A stretch of 64,000 nt of DNA, taken from NCBI GenBank assembly GCA_037783545.1, contig JBBELK010000165.1:744001-808000 (forward strand). Reading direction: 5' to 3'. This document shows, one piece after another, positions 11,352 through 23,244 of the stretch; position 1 is the first letter of the stretch, and the number at the start of each line of letters is the position of its first letter. The DNA is from Henricia sp. BOLD:AAB3569 (lineage: Eukaryota > Echinodermata > Asteroidea > Spinulosida > Echinasteridae). The notes under the pieces were generated by a model. The model saw only the letters and a program-made list of their open reading frames with translations. It was not told where the DNA came from and made no database searches. The translations under genes were made by a program, and so were the position numbers.

Positions 11352-11641
11352 GGGCGGTCGGGTTGGCGTACGGGTTCTTTCCTCGCCTTTCACCTCTGGG
11401 GTCCCGGGTTCGAATCCGGGGCGTGTATGTGGATTGGGTTTGCAGTCCCTACTTGACCGCGTGGGTTTTCCCCTGGGGCATTTCTCTGGGGTTTTTCCAC
11501 CCACTTCTAAAACTGCAACTCCTTCTTCGTCATCCCACGTTGATAATATAGTATAGTTAAATCTAAAACCGTATAGTTGAAGGCATAAAGGGCCTTAGTT
11601 GCCGAAGATGCCATGAAATATACAACAACAACAACAACAAC
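11352..11641 (+). mobile_element. tRNA-derived SINE (AAC-tailed), complete
   Basis: The 5' head resembles a tRNA, with a B-box GGTTCGAATCC at about 11408-11418. A body ends in a (CAA)n tail at 11622-11641. It is flanked by a perfect 11-bp target duplication, AAAATGCGCGA, at 11341-11351 and 11642-11652. Copy 1 of the segmental duplication has the uninterrupted site near 4835-4845, which proves insertion after duplication. Open frames here are accidental. Confidence 0.93.
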
Positions 11642-11990
11642 AAAATGCGCGACTGTTGTCACCTGCTCAACACCAGCGTTCCTAAGATACAACTTATACA
11701 ATGCATTACTCTACGGCTCTTTGGTTGACAAATTCTGAGAACGCAGGTATTTCCAGTTTCCACTGTGCTAAGCGCGTTGTTATCGCATGAGGAAACATAC
11801 GCAGCATGATATGTGACATAGGGTACGCCCCCTTCAATTGTTCTCCCAGTTATGTCTCAAACATCCAAGGAATTTGAAAGGAATTCTTTTCAAATTTTAG
11901 GGGAGTTGCTGCGTTAATAAAAGAGAAGAGTGTGTTCAGGTATTCTTGGGTTTCACTGATGTGACCACTCACCTTGACAACCCTTGCTAT

Positions 11991-12193
11991 GTTGTTGTTA
12001 ATCTATGGCAATAAATGTTGTTGTTAATCTTCGGCAACTAAGGCCCTTTATGCCATCAACTATATACGGTTTTAGTTTTAACTATACTATATTATCAACT
12101 TGAGATGACGAAGAAGGAGTTGCAGTTTTATAAGTGGGAAGAAAACCCCTAGAGAAATCCCCGGGGGAAAACCCACGTGGTCAAGTAGGGACT
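11991..12193 (-). mobile_element. AAC-tailed SINE, 5'-truncated
   Basis: Same family as 11352-11641 in reverse. The tRNA-like head is missing and sequence starts at the AGTCCCTACTTGACC part. A 12-bp target duplication, AACCCTTGCTAT, flanks it at 11979-11990 and 12194-12205. Confidence 0.9.
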
Positions 12194-12205
12194 AACCCTT
12201 GCTAT

Positions 12206-12586
12206 CCATATGCAGCACGATATGTGGCAGAGGGTATCCTCTCTACCATTGTTCCCCCATTGTGTCTTAAACATTTCCAAGGAATTCCTTAATTCGTTTT
12301 TAGGGGGGTTGGGGGCGGGGAGGGGGAAGGGGCGGAGGGAGGGGTGGGGGGTGGGGGGTGGGGGGGGGGGGGGGGGGTGCGTTAACAAAAAGGAAGAGTG
12401 TGTCGAAGTATGGAGTCCCTTTGCCACAAATCGTGCTGGGTATAACATATCGTGCTGGGTATATACGAGAAAATCCCAGCAACGTTTTGAAGTTAAGTGG
12501 CTGTTACGTATATAGCGAACGCATACATGAATCATTTGGATGTAATTTAATCCAATTAGTCATGTTGTGCTAAAAATAAATATGAA
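12206..12586. repeat. Upstream repeat with G-rich tract
   Basis: Contains the CACATATCGTGCTGGGTAT-type repeat also seen near 5160, 40200, 59560 and 59710, a G-rich stretch at 12301-12377, and 12460-12570, which duplicates 7313-7425. Poly-Pro frames on the minus strand are products of the G tract. Confidence 0.6.
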
Positions 12587-12770
12587 TTTGGGAAATCTGG
12601 ATGCAGTGAAAAGCAGCTTGGCTCCACCAGGATTCGAACTGCGGACCTTCTGCTTAACGTGCAGACGCCATACCAATTGAGCTATGAAGTCGACTGGTGG
12701 TCTCTAATCGTGGTACATGTATTGCAGTTGTTCCTCACTGATTGCAATTATGTTAGAGACGAAATTATAA
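12587..12770 (-). mobile_element. Element with tRNA-Asn-like core, copy 1
   Basis: A 72-nt tRNA-like sequence on the minus strand (12620-12691) can be folded with anticodon loop ACGTTAA (anticodon GTT, Asn). The T stem is mismatched (CGCAG against CCTGG), so it is not a working tRNA gene. Its flank AAATCTGGATGCAGTGAA and the neighbouring CTGGTGGTCTC also surround the copy at 36389-36460. Confidence 0.75.
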
Positions 12771-13130
12771 ACTCAAAAAAGGGTTTGGAATTTTGTTTCC
12801 ATCACCTATATCCGAGTTATTTGTGACTTATTCATATAACGTTGCATATAAACGGAAAGCCATTCATTGCCTTTCACAACGACATCACATTTCGTCACCG
12901 TAATCACGAAGAGACACAATTGCCCGCTGAGCATCGGAAAGTGTTTTTGAGAAAATCGAGTTTGAAGTTGGTCACTTTTTGAAACTAAAATTTTGCGCAT
13001 TTCTTCAGGGTCTATTTAGTAATATGTGAACTGTATAAAAAGTTGGGATCTTGAATTTAAAATCTGTACCAATAAAACATTAATTTAACCATTAAAATCG
13101 TGAAACGTTGTTTTTGTCCCAGCGCGCCTG
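12771..13130. repeat. Dispersed repeat (empty site for the 19778 MITE)
   Basis: 12790-12910 matches sequence flanking the MITE at 19778-20229, without the insertion. The rest shows nothing recognisable. Confidence 0.65.
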
Positions 13131-16013
13131 CACTGTAAAAAATGCTGGGTAAAATAAAGTTGGAGAATTTCATTTTGACGTTTGTTGGGTCATATTTCCT
13201 CAACATATGCAGAAAATGTTATGTTGGGTAAAACATCCAGAACACCAACGTTGGTTACATGCAACGTTCTGTAAATTGAGGAAACAGCGGCTATTTATTG
13301 GTTATTTTTTTACCTCTTGCTGAAAGTATTAAAAGGTTGAGCATATTATACAGACAAACAATATTTTCTCCATCTGTTGGAGATTGTGAAGACAAGAGAG
13401 GGCGCTTCAAAGTATACTGTAAAAAAATATGGGTAAAACAAAGTTGGAGAATTTCATTTGGACGTTTGTTGGGTCATATTTCGTCAACATATGCAGAACA
13501 TTTTCTGTTGGGTAAACCATCCAAGCGAACAACGTTGGTAACATTTGAAGTTCTATACGTTGGTCAAAGGGTGTCCATTTATTGGGCACTTATTATACCG
13601 TGTGCTGAAAGTATTGAAACGCTGAGCAAATTATACACTCATGACATTTATCTCCAGTTATTGGGGAATTTTCAACACAAAACAGGGCGCACTCTACCAA
13701 CTTTTACCCAACTTGGTTCTAATATCAACATGCCCATCTTTGGGGCGCAAAATACCCTTGGGTGCATGGTATTGTATGTACAATTGTTGGTTAAATTCTA
13801 TAAGCCAATGTTTGGGTAGATATGTGCATATCAAATCGTTGGTTAAAAGTTAATTATCCAACGTTTGGGTAAATGTGCTTGGCCACTTGTTGATTAAATT
13901 CAACATAAAGCAGAAATCTGTTCGTATATGCCCAACATGTTGGGTATCTCGGGCCAAATATGCTCGACTATTTGACCAGGCTGTTGAAAAAAATGTTTAG
14001 GAGCGCACGTTTATACGTGTTCTTTCCACGTGTTTATGTACGTGTTGTTCCAGATGTATATTCTGGTTTTTATATCCTATTCAATATCTTCGTGTAAATT
14101 TTACTGGTGTTAAAAAGTAAGGCTAAGTGAGCATGCGCGAAAATCCAGCAACTTGATAGGCCACAGGCATTTCTTAACGTTTCTCAACGTTTCACACACA
14201 AACCGTAGGCCTATAGCACTGCGGTGAATTTGTGACTAGACTATCTGTCCTGGTTGTTCTGTTGCAGCATATACGTATTCCTTAAGGGGTAATGAAAGAA
14301 ACCTTTTGAATCCCTCGCTGATTCGAGTGTGATGTCCTGAAACGTTGCTCATTTGAGTGGCCAGTACGTCTCTGGGAATGGCGGTGGATAATTTTGGAAC
14401 ACGATTGGATCCGTGTCTGTGGACTTGATGATTGCTCGATCTGGACTGGTGACGATTGTGATGGAGAATACACGTGGGATTCTCGCCTGACTGGACTTAG
14501 ACCAAACCAGTGTGTGTTTTATTTGAACGAATAAAACACTTTAGAAAACAAAAGTGAATCCCTCGCTGATTCGAGTGTGATGTCCTGAAACGTTGCTCAT
14601 TTGAGTGGCCAGTACGTCTCTGGGAATGGCGGTGGATACTTTTGGAACACGATTGGATCCGTGTCTGTGGTCTTGATGATTGCTCGATCTGGACTGGTGA
14701 CGATTGTGATGGAGAATACACGTGGGATTCTCGCCTGACTGGACTTAGACCAAACCAGTGCGTGTTTTATTTGCACGAATAAAACACTTTAGAAAACAAG
14801 GTGGATCCCTCGCTGATTCGAGTGTGATGTCCTGAAATGTTGCTCATTTGAGTGGCCAGTACGTCTCTGGGAATGGCGGTGGATAATTTTGGAACACGAT
14901 TGGATCCGTGTCTGTGGTCTTGATGATTGCTCGATCTGGACTGGTGACGATTGTGATGGAGAATACACGTGGGATTCTCGCCTGACTGGACTTAGACCAA
15001 ACCAGTGCGTGTTTTATTTGCACGAATAAAACACTTTAGAAAACAAGGTGGATCCCTCGCTGATTCGAGTGTGATGTCCTGAAATGTTGCTCATTTGAGT
15101 GGCCAGTACGTCTCTGGGAATGGCGGTGGATAATTTTGGAACACGATTGGATCCGTGTCTGTGGTCTTGATGATTGCTCGATCTGGACTGGTGACGATTG
15201 TGATGGAGAATACACGTGGGATTCTCGCCTGACTGGACTTAGACCAAACCAGTGCGTGTTTTATTTGAACGAATAAAACACTTTAGAAAACAAATGCTCT
15301 TGCCTGTTTTCTCAAAACATGATGAGGAAAATGGCATTTGCCAAGTACACTGCTGTTCCACCACGAACGGATTATAGTGTGGATAAATATTAAAAACAGA
15401 AAAAATATATACAAAAGTGTCCTTTATTACAATGTGAAAACACCAATCATTGGTCAGCAGATGCCCAACGTTTATCTTTTCCTTGTGCCAAATTATTGGG
15501 ACAAGTTGGGGAGGGGAGAACACCAGTTGGTGAAAAGGTAACCAACAGTTCGCTATGTAAGCTCACCCAAATCTTGAATGATTGAATTGAACGAACAATT
15601 TCATGTACTAGTATTGGCCATGCACATTTACCCAAACATTTGGTGATTAGATTTAAACCAACAACTGGCCATAAACATTCACCTAAACCTTGGATGAATT
15701 AATTTAACCAACAACTGGCTATGCAATCTTACCCAAACCTTGGATGATTAAATTTAAGCAACAATTGGCCATGCACATTTACCCAAACGTTGGATAATTA
15801 ACTTTTAACCAATAATTGGATATGCACATTCACCGAAAGATTGGTAGATTAAGTTTAACCAATAATTGTGCATACAGTATCACCCAAGGCTTGGGTAAGG
15901 CTGTTACCCAACACCAGTTGGGCATTATGCGCCCCAAAGATTGGTATGTTGATATTTGAACCAACGTTGGGTAAAAAGTTGGGCAAATTTTGCCCGTTTT
16001 GTTTTTATCAGTG
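13131..16013. mobile_element. Large non-autonomous foldback element with subrepeats
   Basis: Probable ends are CACTGTAAAAA on the left and its near complement TTTTTATCAGTG on the right. 13131-13420 and 13423-13690 are two direct copies of a ~290-bp unit. 13690-13975 is inverted with respect to about 15600-15985 (both contain ATATCAACAT and TTTGGGGCGCA), with many CAACGTTTGGGTAAA-type words. A tandem array fills the centre. The 173-codon frame at 13298-13819 spans the subrepeats and is not supported as a gene. Boundaries are approximate and no clear target duplication was found. Confidence 0.7.
14305..15298. repeat. Tandem array, four units of 247-248 bp
   Basis: TCCCTCGCTGATTCGAGTGT recurs at 14311, 14559, 14806 and 15053, and units are nearly identical. 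Each holds GGATCCGTGTCTGTGG and ends with ACGAATAAAACACTTTAGAA, so AATAAA recurs once per unit. Repeated 63-74 codon frames on the minus strand are by-products. Confidence 0.95.
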
Positions 16014-16290
16014 TGTGTTAATTCCGTCTTCACAGCCGGACAGGCAAAGTAATCTTTCTCTCTTCGTGAAAACGGAAAATGGGACTTTTTTCCACGTGGC
16101 TAATTACAGTAATTAGACTTCTCGTTATATTTTCGACAAATAGACCTCACCAGGTTGTAGGCCGTGCAGTACTAAGTCGTTTTCGGCCAAAGTCTCAAAA
16201 TCGATGAAAACGCGATATTTGGCCACTATTGTGTCTCTTCGTGGTGACGGTGACGATTTGTTACAGTCAGAATTTGCCAGACATGTGGCA
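16014..16290. other. Unassigned spacer
   Basis: Short matches to 12880-12920 and 20310-20330 (TTGTGTCTCTTCGTG, TTGTTACAGTCAGAAT). No gene seen. Confidence 0.3.
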
Positions 16291-18805
16291 TCATTTATTT
16301 ATTTATTTATTTATTTATTTCAATCACCAACAGCGGAATGACCGCCACTTACAGGGATTAAGAAAAAAAAATAGATATATATATATATATATAAAGTTAA
16401 AAAACAATATTTATGCGACTCCAATCTTAACAATTTAAATAAATTAATATACATTAACAACATACATATTTAAAATGCATGTACTACAACCCCCACCCCC
16501 ATTTATGCACCCAAATGCCTCTTAAATATAAAACCGTTGTATACTCTTTAAAAAACAATGAATTTAATTGACTGAAGTTGGAAGAGGATGAACAAAATCA
16601 TGTGGTGGTACTGATAAATTTACAGACCTCTCTTCGAAAAGACTTTACTGACGTTGCATGCCCCAAACACATCACACATCCCATGACGCCGGTTGTAAGT
16701 GGATGAAATTCTCGAGACAAAGCCTTGTCTGGTCACCTCAACACGGCTCCGTGGGATGTGTAAGATGTGGTTGGCAGCGGACCTATATAGTTCGGCGACT
16801 TGGCACATGCAGGCTGAAAGGATTGGCCTCTGTGATTATGAACATGCTTATACAAAAATACACAATCACTGATAGTTCTTCTGTCAAGAAGGGTCTGAAG
16901 TCGAAACATGTCACAAAGCTCTTAATATGAGGGAGAATTGAATGCAGTGGTATGATTATGTAGGGTCCTATATACATGAAAAACAAATACCGTCTCTGAA
17001 CCCGTTCTATCCTATCAGACTGAGACTTAGAGATACAGTTAAATACAACAGTGCAGTATTCTAAATGAGGTCTAATTAATGTACAATACAAGGTGCGCAA
17101 AACATGTTCATTCTTACAGGATCTAAGATTACAGTTGGAAGAATCACATTGATAGTGTTACTTCTAAAGCTACCAAACTTTGTGGCTTTATCAGACGGGT
17201 TGTTAAGAGTAATAATTCCATCGTACTAATTAAACTTTACACCTCCCTATGTAGACCTGTCATGGAGTATGCTGCTCCTGTCTGGTGCCCAAACCTACAC
17301 ACTCATCAATCACTTATTGAAAAGGTTCAGAGGCGTTTCACACGTTCTTGTCTTGGTCTCCCTAGAAGAGCCAGACCTAACAATGTCGACATAGACTACC
17401 CTTCTAGATGTAAGCAAGCAATTGGGAATTCCTTTGTTGATCAACAGACTTCATTTTTTGTCGATTTCTTTTGTTGTTAAATGTTTGTATAATAATTTTG
17501 ATGTAAGTATCCACAGGTATGTTACTGTTAATTCTAGGCATTGTGATTCTGTCAAGTTTGTTCATAAGGGGGGCCGCACTAACTGCTTACACCATTCCCT
17601 TTTTGTTAGGTTTCCTAGATTGTGGGATAGTTTACCATCTGTTGTTAAGGAACAAGTTGTACTAAATATGTCCAAGTTTTTCAGTAGTTTGCGTAATCAT
17701 ATTCTGTCTCCCGGTAAATCCATCATATTTCCATCCTACGTACATGTAGGCCTGCACCCCCGTAACATAAAAGTCTTGGTCTGCGTACATGCGTGCTTTT
17801 TTTTTTTAAGAAAGAGATTTATCATAAATGTATTTGAATTCCGTCTACATATTTATTTATTTATACTTCCTCTCCTGCATAGCCCCTATACTGTAAGTAA
17901 ATCTATTTGTAACCTAACCATACTTCAACATAACTGTACAAGAATGTATTTTTTTTAATCGACTAATTAAGTTTGTAATATTATGCACTATGTATTTATT
18001 TATTTTAAACGCCTAATTATCTAGTATTATTTTATTTTATTTTTTACGTGTGTATTTAAGTGTTGGCATGGCGGCATTTGGAGAGCCACACGATTGTGAT
18101 TTAGTTCACATTTGGCAATCCTTCAGGGGTGTTACCATGTAATGTTTTGTTTTATGTCAATTTTCATCTGTGTGTACTGTACCTTTTCATGTTTGCCCTG
18201 AGAAATAATAAATGAAATGAAATGAAATGATTACGCCATACTACACCAGCCATGCGATTTGCTTTCTTAATTAAATGGTCAACATGTTGTACAAAATTAA
18301 GTCTACTATCGATGAGGATTCTTAAATCTCTTTGAACAAACACTCTTTTAAGAACATCATGGGTAATGGAGAAGTTGAACATTACAGGTTTCTTCCTTAG
18401 TGTAAGAGTCAAAACAGTACATTTCTTTAGGTTGAGATGTAGTCTCCATGTTAAGCACCAAGAATGAATTCTGTTTAAGTCTTCTTGCAACACATAACTT
18501 TCGGATTCATGTTTGATTTGACGGAAAACCTTAAGATCATCGGCATACAGTACACACCGGCTTTCCAGACACTGCAGTTGCTGTGGCAAGTCATTCACAA
18601 ACAATGTAAACAAGAGTGGGCCCAATATGGATCCCTGAGGAACCCCTGATGGAACATGCTTCCAATCCGAGCAGAAACCTTCCACCACGACCCTGTGTTT
18701 ACTACCAGAGAGGTAATTACCAAGTAGTCTGAGCACATTTGGATGTAAGTTGTAGGAGCTTAATTTATGCATAAGGAGACTATGGTTTACTCCGTCAATA
18801 TTTCA
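16290..18805 (-). mobile_element. CR1/L2-type non-LTR retrotransposon, 5'-truncated and interrupted
   Basis: On the minus strand, 18805-18231 encodes reverse-transcriptase palm pieces: DGVNHSLLMHKL, GVPQGSILGPLLFTLFVNDL and the catalytic motif YADDLKVF. A 1.1-kb plus-strand element interrupts it. The same frame resumes at 17117 (VVWR continues as KNEHVLRTLYC) to LIRPHLEYCTVVFNC, then decays. A TTTA-type tail lies at 16296-16320. A TGA just before DGVNH marks the probable 5' truncation. Catalytic YADD is intact but the protein is broken. Confidence 0.9.
17118..18230 (+). mobile_element. Second CR1/L2-type element nested in the first
   Basis: The plus strand encodes the C-terminal part of a reverse transcriptase: WKNHIDSVTSKATKLCGF, LCRPVMEYAAPVWCP, KVQRRFTRSCLGLPRR. 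After a frameshift near 17420 it continues LGIPLLINRLHFLSISFVVK and FPRLWDSLPSVV. The 3' end is an (AAATG)n tail at 18211-18230. Target duplication TTAC stands at 17114-17117 and 18231-18234. Removing the insert restores the reading frame of the host element. Confidence 0.93.
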
Positions 18806-18833
18806 TGCTTAAGCAGCTCTATGAAATTGGCCA

Positions 18834-19640
18834 CTGTTCTGATGTTGACCTGTCATGTGCGTAATTTTTTCAATCATTTAATTACATCGTTGTTGTCCGT
18901 GTTTTTACCCATTCACAAAAATATCACAAACAAATTATTATAGGCCTTCAGTTGGCAATTTCTTTACAAATTTAATTAAGGTACTATTTTACACAAAAAA
19001 TTAACAAAATCTTATTTCACACAGGAAAACATCTTGTGGTGTTTGTTACCATTGCTATCAATTTACATAGTCGTGTTTTCTTGTCAACTCATGAAGTAAA
19101 TAATTTTTTTCGGGTCACTGCGAATGATGTATGGGGCTTTGAAACCAAAATCCTTCAAACACAAACACAAACCAAACCCAAGGCCAAACCAAAAATCATG
19201 AAATCAATTAAACCGAGCCGAACCCAAAGGCGGCCATTTCTGAAAACTACAATACAATAATGTCTGAATGGGGCACTTTCCAGCTTTTAATTCATCTATG
19301 CATGGTTACCAAGGTTGCAAGCCTATATATTGGGTTCACCATGGAGGGGTTCACACAGGTTTACTGTATAACAATACATGTACTTTGATGTGAAAAAGAT
19401 TCGGCTCATCAATAACATCCAAGCCATTTAGTGTGGTACAGGGAAAACCTCCATGGGTACATATGCACGGCGTCGCATGCATGTGGCTCCGAGTGTTAGG
19501 GCACAGTCAAAAGCCGTATCCGCACTGGACTTCTTTTTTGCAAGGTTTTACCGAGAGAACGGTAAAATGGAAAATGGTCAAATTTGACCACTATCCGCAT
19601 TTCGACTTCAAGTTTTGACATGGGCAAATTTTACCGAGAC
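18834..19640. repeat. Duplicated anonymous segment, copy 1
   Basis: Matches 20675-21371 plus 23984-24330, which is the same sequence split by a foldback element. Shared landmarks are CTGTTCTGATGTTGACCTGT, AAATAATTTTTTTCGGGTCA and TTCACCATGGAGGGGTTC. Shorter relatives lie at 56740-56990 and 62460-62740. No convincing gene. Confidence 0.75.
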
Positions 19641-19777
19641 TGCGGGAGAGGCAACTGAGCTGTCGGGCTTTCTTTTGTCTTGCATGCATGACGTCGGTAA
19701 TATTTTTTTGGGAATAATGCATTGGTTTGTGCAGTGCGGAGCTCTTCTCCATAGGGTTGTTTTCCATCACCTATATC

Positions 19778-20229
19778 CAGTGTTGTAGTCGAGTCACCAA
19801 TATCGAGTCCGGGTCCGAGTCTTGAGTCACTAGCCTCGAGTCCGAGTCCGAGTCTCGAGTCATTAGCCTCGAGTCCGAGTCCAAGTCACGAGTCACTTTT
19901 CCCAATTCCGAGTCCGAGTCGGGAGTCACTTGTTCACCAAAATGAAACTGAATCTGCTATAGTTTCGTGGGGGTAGTGTACATATTTACCGTCGTACTGT
20001 GCTTTTCTCCCCAAGAATTCTGCATTAAGCGCGCGATTATATATAGTATGTTTCTTTTTTGAAAATATCATGACTCGAGTCACCAGTCACCATGTTCGAG
20101 TCCGAGTCATCATGGTCGAGTCCGCGTTCGAGTCATTTGCTAATGTGACTCGAGTCGAGTAGGAGTCACAAAAAATAAGACTCGATTCGGACTCGAGTCC
20201 GAGTCCTGTACTCGAGTCGTACAACACTG
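19778..20229. mobile_element. hAT-like MITE made of GAGTC words
   Basis: Inverted ends CAGTGTTGTAGTCGAGTC and ACTCGAGTCGTACAACACTG. The interior is mostly GAGTCCGAGTC-type minisatellite. Flanks CCTATATC (19770-19777) and CATATATC (20230-20237) are a 7/8 match, as expected for an 8-bp hAT duplication. The empty paralogue is at 12805-12812. Confidence 0.85.
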
Positions 20230-20674
20230 CATATATCCAATATATTTGTGACTTGTTCGTATCACGTTGCATATCAATGGCAAGCCATTCATTGCTTTTC
20301 ACAACGACATCACATTTGTTACAGTCAGAATGTGGCATTACGTGTTCACCCGCACAATGAATGAAATCTCTGTCAGTAATAAACAAAGCATGTTGGCATG
20401 TTTCTGTGCTGCTTTACCCACAAATACATGGTCATTACAAATGTATCACCATTGTAAAGGTAAATAAACGGACATTCTCATGATATGACAAATAGTGCTA
20501 ATAAATTTCCAAACTTGTTTGAGGAGTTTATATAAAATACTGTATACCTTCGTTGTTTCTTAGTCATTAGGCTTACTTATTATGTATCTGTGTTATCGTA
20601 GGATCGTTATGTCATAAATAGGATGACTATAATTATTTATATTTATTGTAACAATATATTTTCATTAACTGAAC
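20230..20674. other. Spacer with repeat remains
   Basis: 20230-20330 continues the dispersed repeat seen at 12813-12910. The remainder is AT-rich with nothing recognised. Confidence 0.35.
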
Positions 20675-22114
20675 TGTTCTGATGTTGACCTGTCATGTGT
20701 ATCATTTAATTGCATATCGTTGTTGTTCGTGTTTTTATCCATTCACAAAAAGATCACAAAAAAATTATAGACCTTTGGTCGCGACGATTTTGCACAGAAT
20801 ATTAATGTAATTTAAAGACAGTTACATGATGTTTAAAAGCAGGAACAAAATGTTTAAAAGCAGGAACAAAATGTTTAAAAGCAGGAACAACAGGTCACAT
20901 CATAGCTAAAGAATAATGTTGATAAACTGCCTTGTAGAAATTTCAGCCACATAGATGCAGTAATACAACTCAGAAAACCTGAAATCCATGCATAGTTTTT
21001 GCGATGAATGAATGGTGATAAGTCTGCAGACAATTTTTTAACTACCTTCAGTTGGCAAATATTCCTACAGAAGTACCTTTTCACAAAGAGTGGTGTTTGT
21101 TACCATTGCTATCAATTTATATTGTCGGATTTTCTTGTCAACTCGATCATGAAGTAAATTAATTATTTCGGGTCACTGCAAATAATGTATGGGGCTTTAA
21201 AACCAAAATCCTTCCAAACCAAACCCAAGGCCGAAACCAAAAATCATGATGAAATCAATTAACCAAGCCGAACCGAAAGGCAGTCATTTATGAAAAATAC
21301 AATACAATAAAGTCTGAATGGGGCACTTTCCAGCTTTTAATTCATCGATAGTTACCAAGGCTGCAAGCCTACACTCTCAAAACGCTGGTTAAAATATCAC
21401 TGGTTAAAAATCAGTTGGTTAAAAATCTCCCAATGTTGGTTAAATTCTCCGAGTTGGGTAAATTTTTCTTTAACCAGGGGTTGGTTAAGAAATATTATGC
21501 TTTCTGGTTGGGTAAACAGCGGGTTGTGTAAAATATAAGATCAGAGGGCTGTATTTTAACCAACTATGGTTATAATTTACACCCCCCGCGAAGCGAAAGT
21601 TGGTTAAAAAATTCGCCCAACCATGTCACGTGGTGTCCAGTGAAAGCTACCATTGGTTAGTGACTCGATTGTCTGCAGGAAGGCAAGAGCGACAAAATGC
21701 CCACGCGCGTTCGTTTCGTGTGTGTGTGCCTTGTACGTGTAAAACTACTACACAAACGTATACAGGACTCGTGTCATGGAGGATGAGTTGACGGCAAATT
21801 TGCAAAATGTAGTGGTGTTTCCGAGCCGAAACGACTAATTTAAGGTAAGTTTTGCCTCGTTAATTGTCTGGTCCGATCGGTGAATGGTGGGGGGACATTT
21901 TAGTGGTTGCTAGCGGTCGGTTTTGGAAACCTTTCTCGAAGATTTAAGCCGATTTCAAAGTGTTATTTTTTACCCGTACGCGCGGGTTGTCACGAGTATA
22001 ACGTTACTTTCACGTTGCATGCAGCGCGCCGTGTGCAGCGAGTGTGGGCCACAAACTACATCACATGTGTACAGTACACCATACTAGCTACGCACGGCCT
22101 GTATACGTGTAACT

Positions 22115-22399
22115 TTTTCCCACCACTCCCGCCGGGCTGCCCCACCTAAGAGTAGGGATTATCACTTTTCGAATGACAAATTCTCCACCCGTGGGGCAAA
22201 ATTCGGGTTACAAACTCCCCACCCATGGGCCAAAAGATGCACGTTTTGCTCCCTGTGCGCTAAAAATTTGATTTCCATGCGTTTAAGTCCCACCCTGCAG
22301 GGTAGGGGCACGGAAATCGTCGGACCAAATCCCCACCTAAGGGGTGGGGCATCGCTGGGTGGAGTAGCGCGGGGGAGGGATGGGGGCAGTGATAGGTGC
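22115..22399. mobile_element. GGTGCAT-ended MITE, copy 1 (degenerate left end)
   Basis: The interior carries GGGCTGCCCCACCTAAGAG and CCCCACCTAAGGGGTGGGG, and the right end is GTGATAGGTGC. Related to 29695-30005 and 34836-35191. It is nested in the 2.6-kb foldback element and followed by an AATAAT run. Confidence 0.65.
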
Positions 22400-22793
22400 A
22401 TTATTAATAATAATAATGAATATTTGTAATGCGCCGGTATCCATCAGAAAGATTATCAGTTGCTATCAGTTTAATAGTAGTATGAATGGATGGGTCACAT
22501 ATATAGGCCTAACCGCCTTTGGATCTTACTATGTTAATAGTCCTTGTTTCATTTTGTTTATCCACACAGGAGGGGCTGATCGGATCGGATCGGATTTGGC
22601 ATCTTGGCAGCAACTGTTACTCGACAACAACTATGACAGCAGAGGCCAAGGCCATAACCACTCATCATGCACATCACAGTTGATCTGACTAGGCTACTGC
22701 TAAGCAAGGCTTCGGCGTGAACCACGTCTTTTTGATCAAAGCTGCATTTTGACCACTTTTTCGACACAACTACAGGTTGTGTAAAAAAAAAAC

Positions 22794-23244
22794 TATACAC
22801 TTTTAAAATTACTTGTTGTGTTTTAGTGTATCAATATTTATTTGAGATGTTTTGACAACATGTATTTTGGATAAGTTCTCATGTGTCTTTTGGTAGCAGT
22901 TTAATTAAATTATGTCTCATGCATGACTGCACATGAGGCAAATAAGGGTGTCTGGTGGAACACGACATGCGCCAATTCAGTATGGCTAGGAAAAAGAAAA
23001 GGATTTGAACCAGTGCAGAGCTGCCATCCGTCCCAGATTTTGCAACAGGTTCTTCGGAAAATAATTAATTTGGTGGTCTCTTTTTTTCTTCTATTCTGAT
23101 GTTGGCGCAAGTCGTGTTCCACCTGACATCCTTATTTGCCTCATGTGCGATCATGCACAGGAGAACCTATCCAAAATACATGTCAGAACATCTCATATAA
23201 ATATTGGTACACTAAAACACAAAAAGTAATTTTAAAAGTGTATA
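22794..23244. mobile_element. Foldback MITE nested in the 2.6-kb element
   Basis: Left arm TATACACTTTTAAAATTACT and right arm AGTAATTTTAAAAGTGTATA are complements, and the pairing extends about 100 bp with few differences (TTTTAGTGTATCAATATTTA against its complement). Confidence 0.85.

Larger units (their letters stand above)
7843..11978. repeat. Segmental duplication, copy 2 (carries gene B)
   Basis: Direct tandem paralogue of 1301-5165. Relative to copy 1 it has gained the SINE at 11352-11641 and a ~26-bp insertion near 9588. Both copies keep the gene, MITEs, promoter and poly(A) signal. Confidence 0.9.

Noticed and set aside
13298..13819. 173-codon frame
   Set aside because: Runs through two direct ~290-bp subrepeats of a foldback element, and no protein motif is seen.
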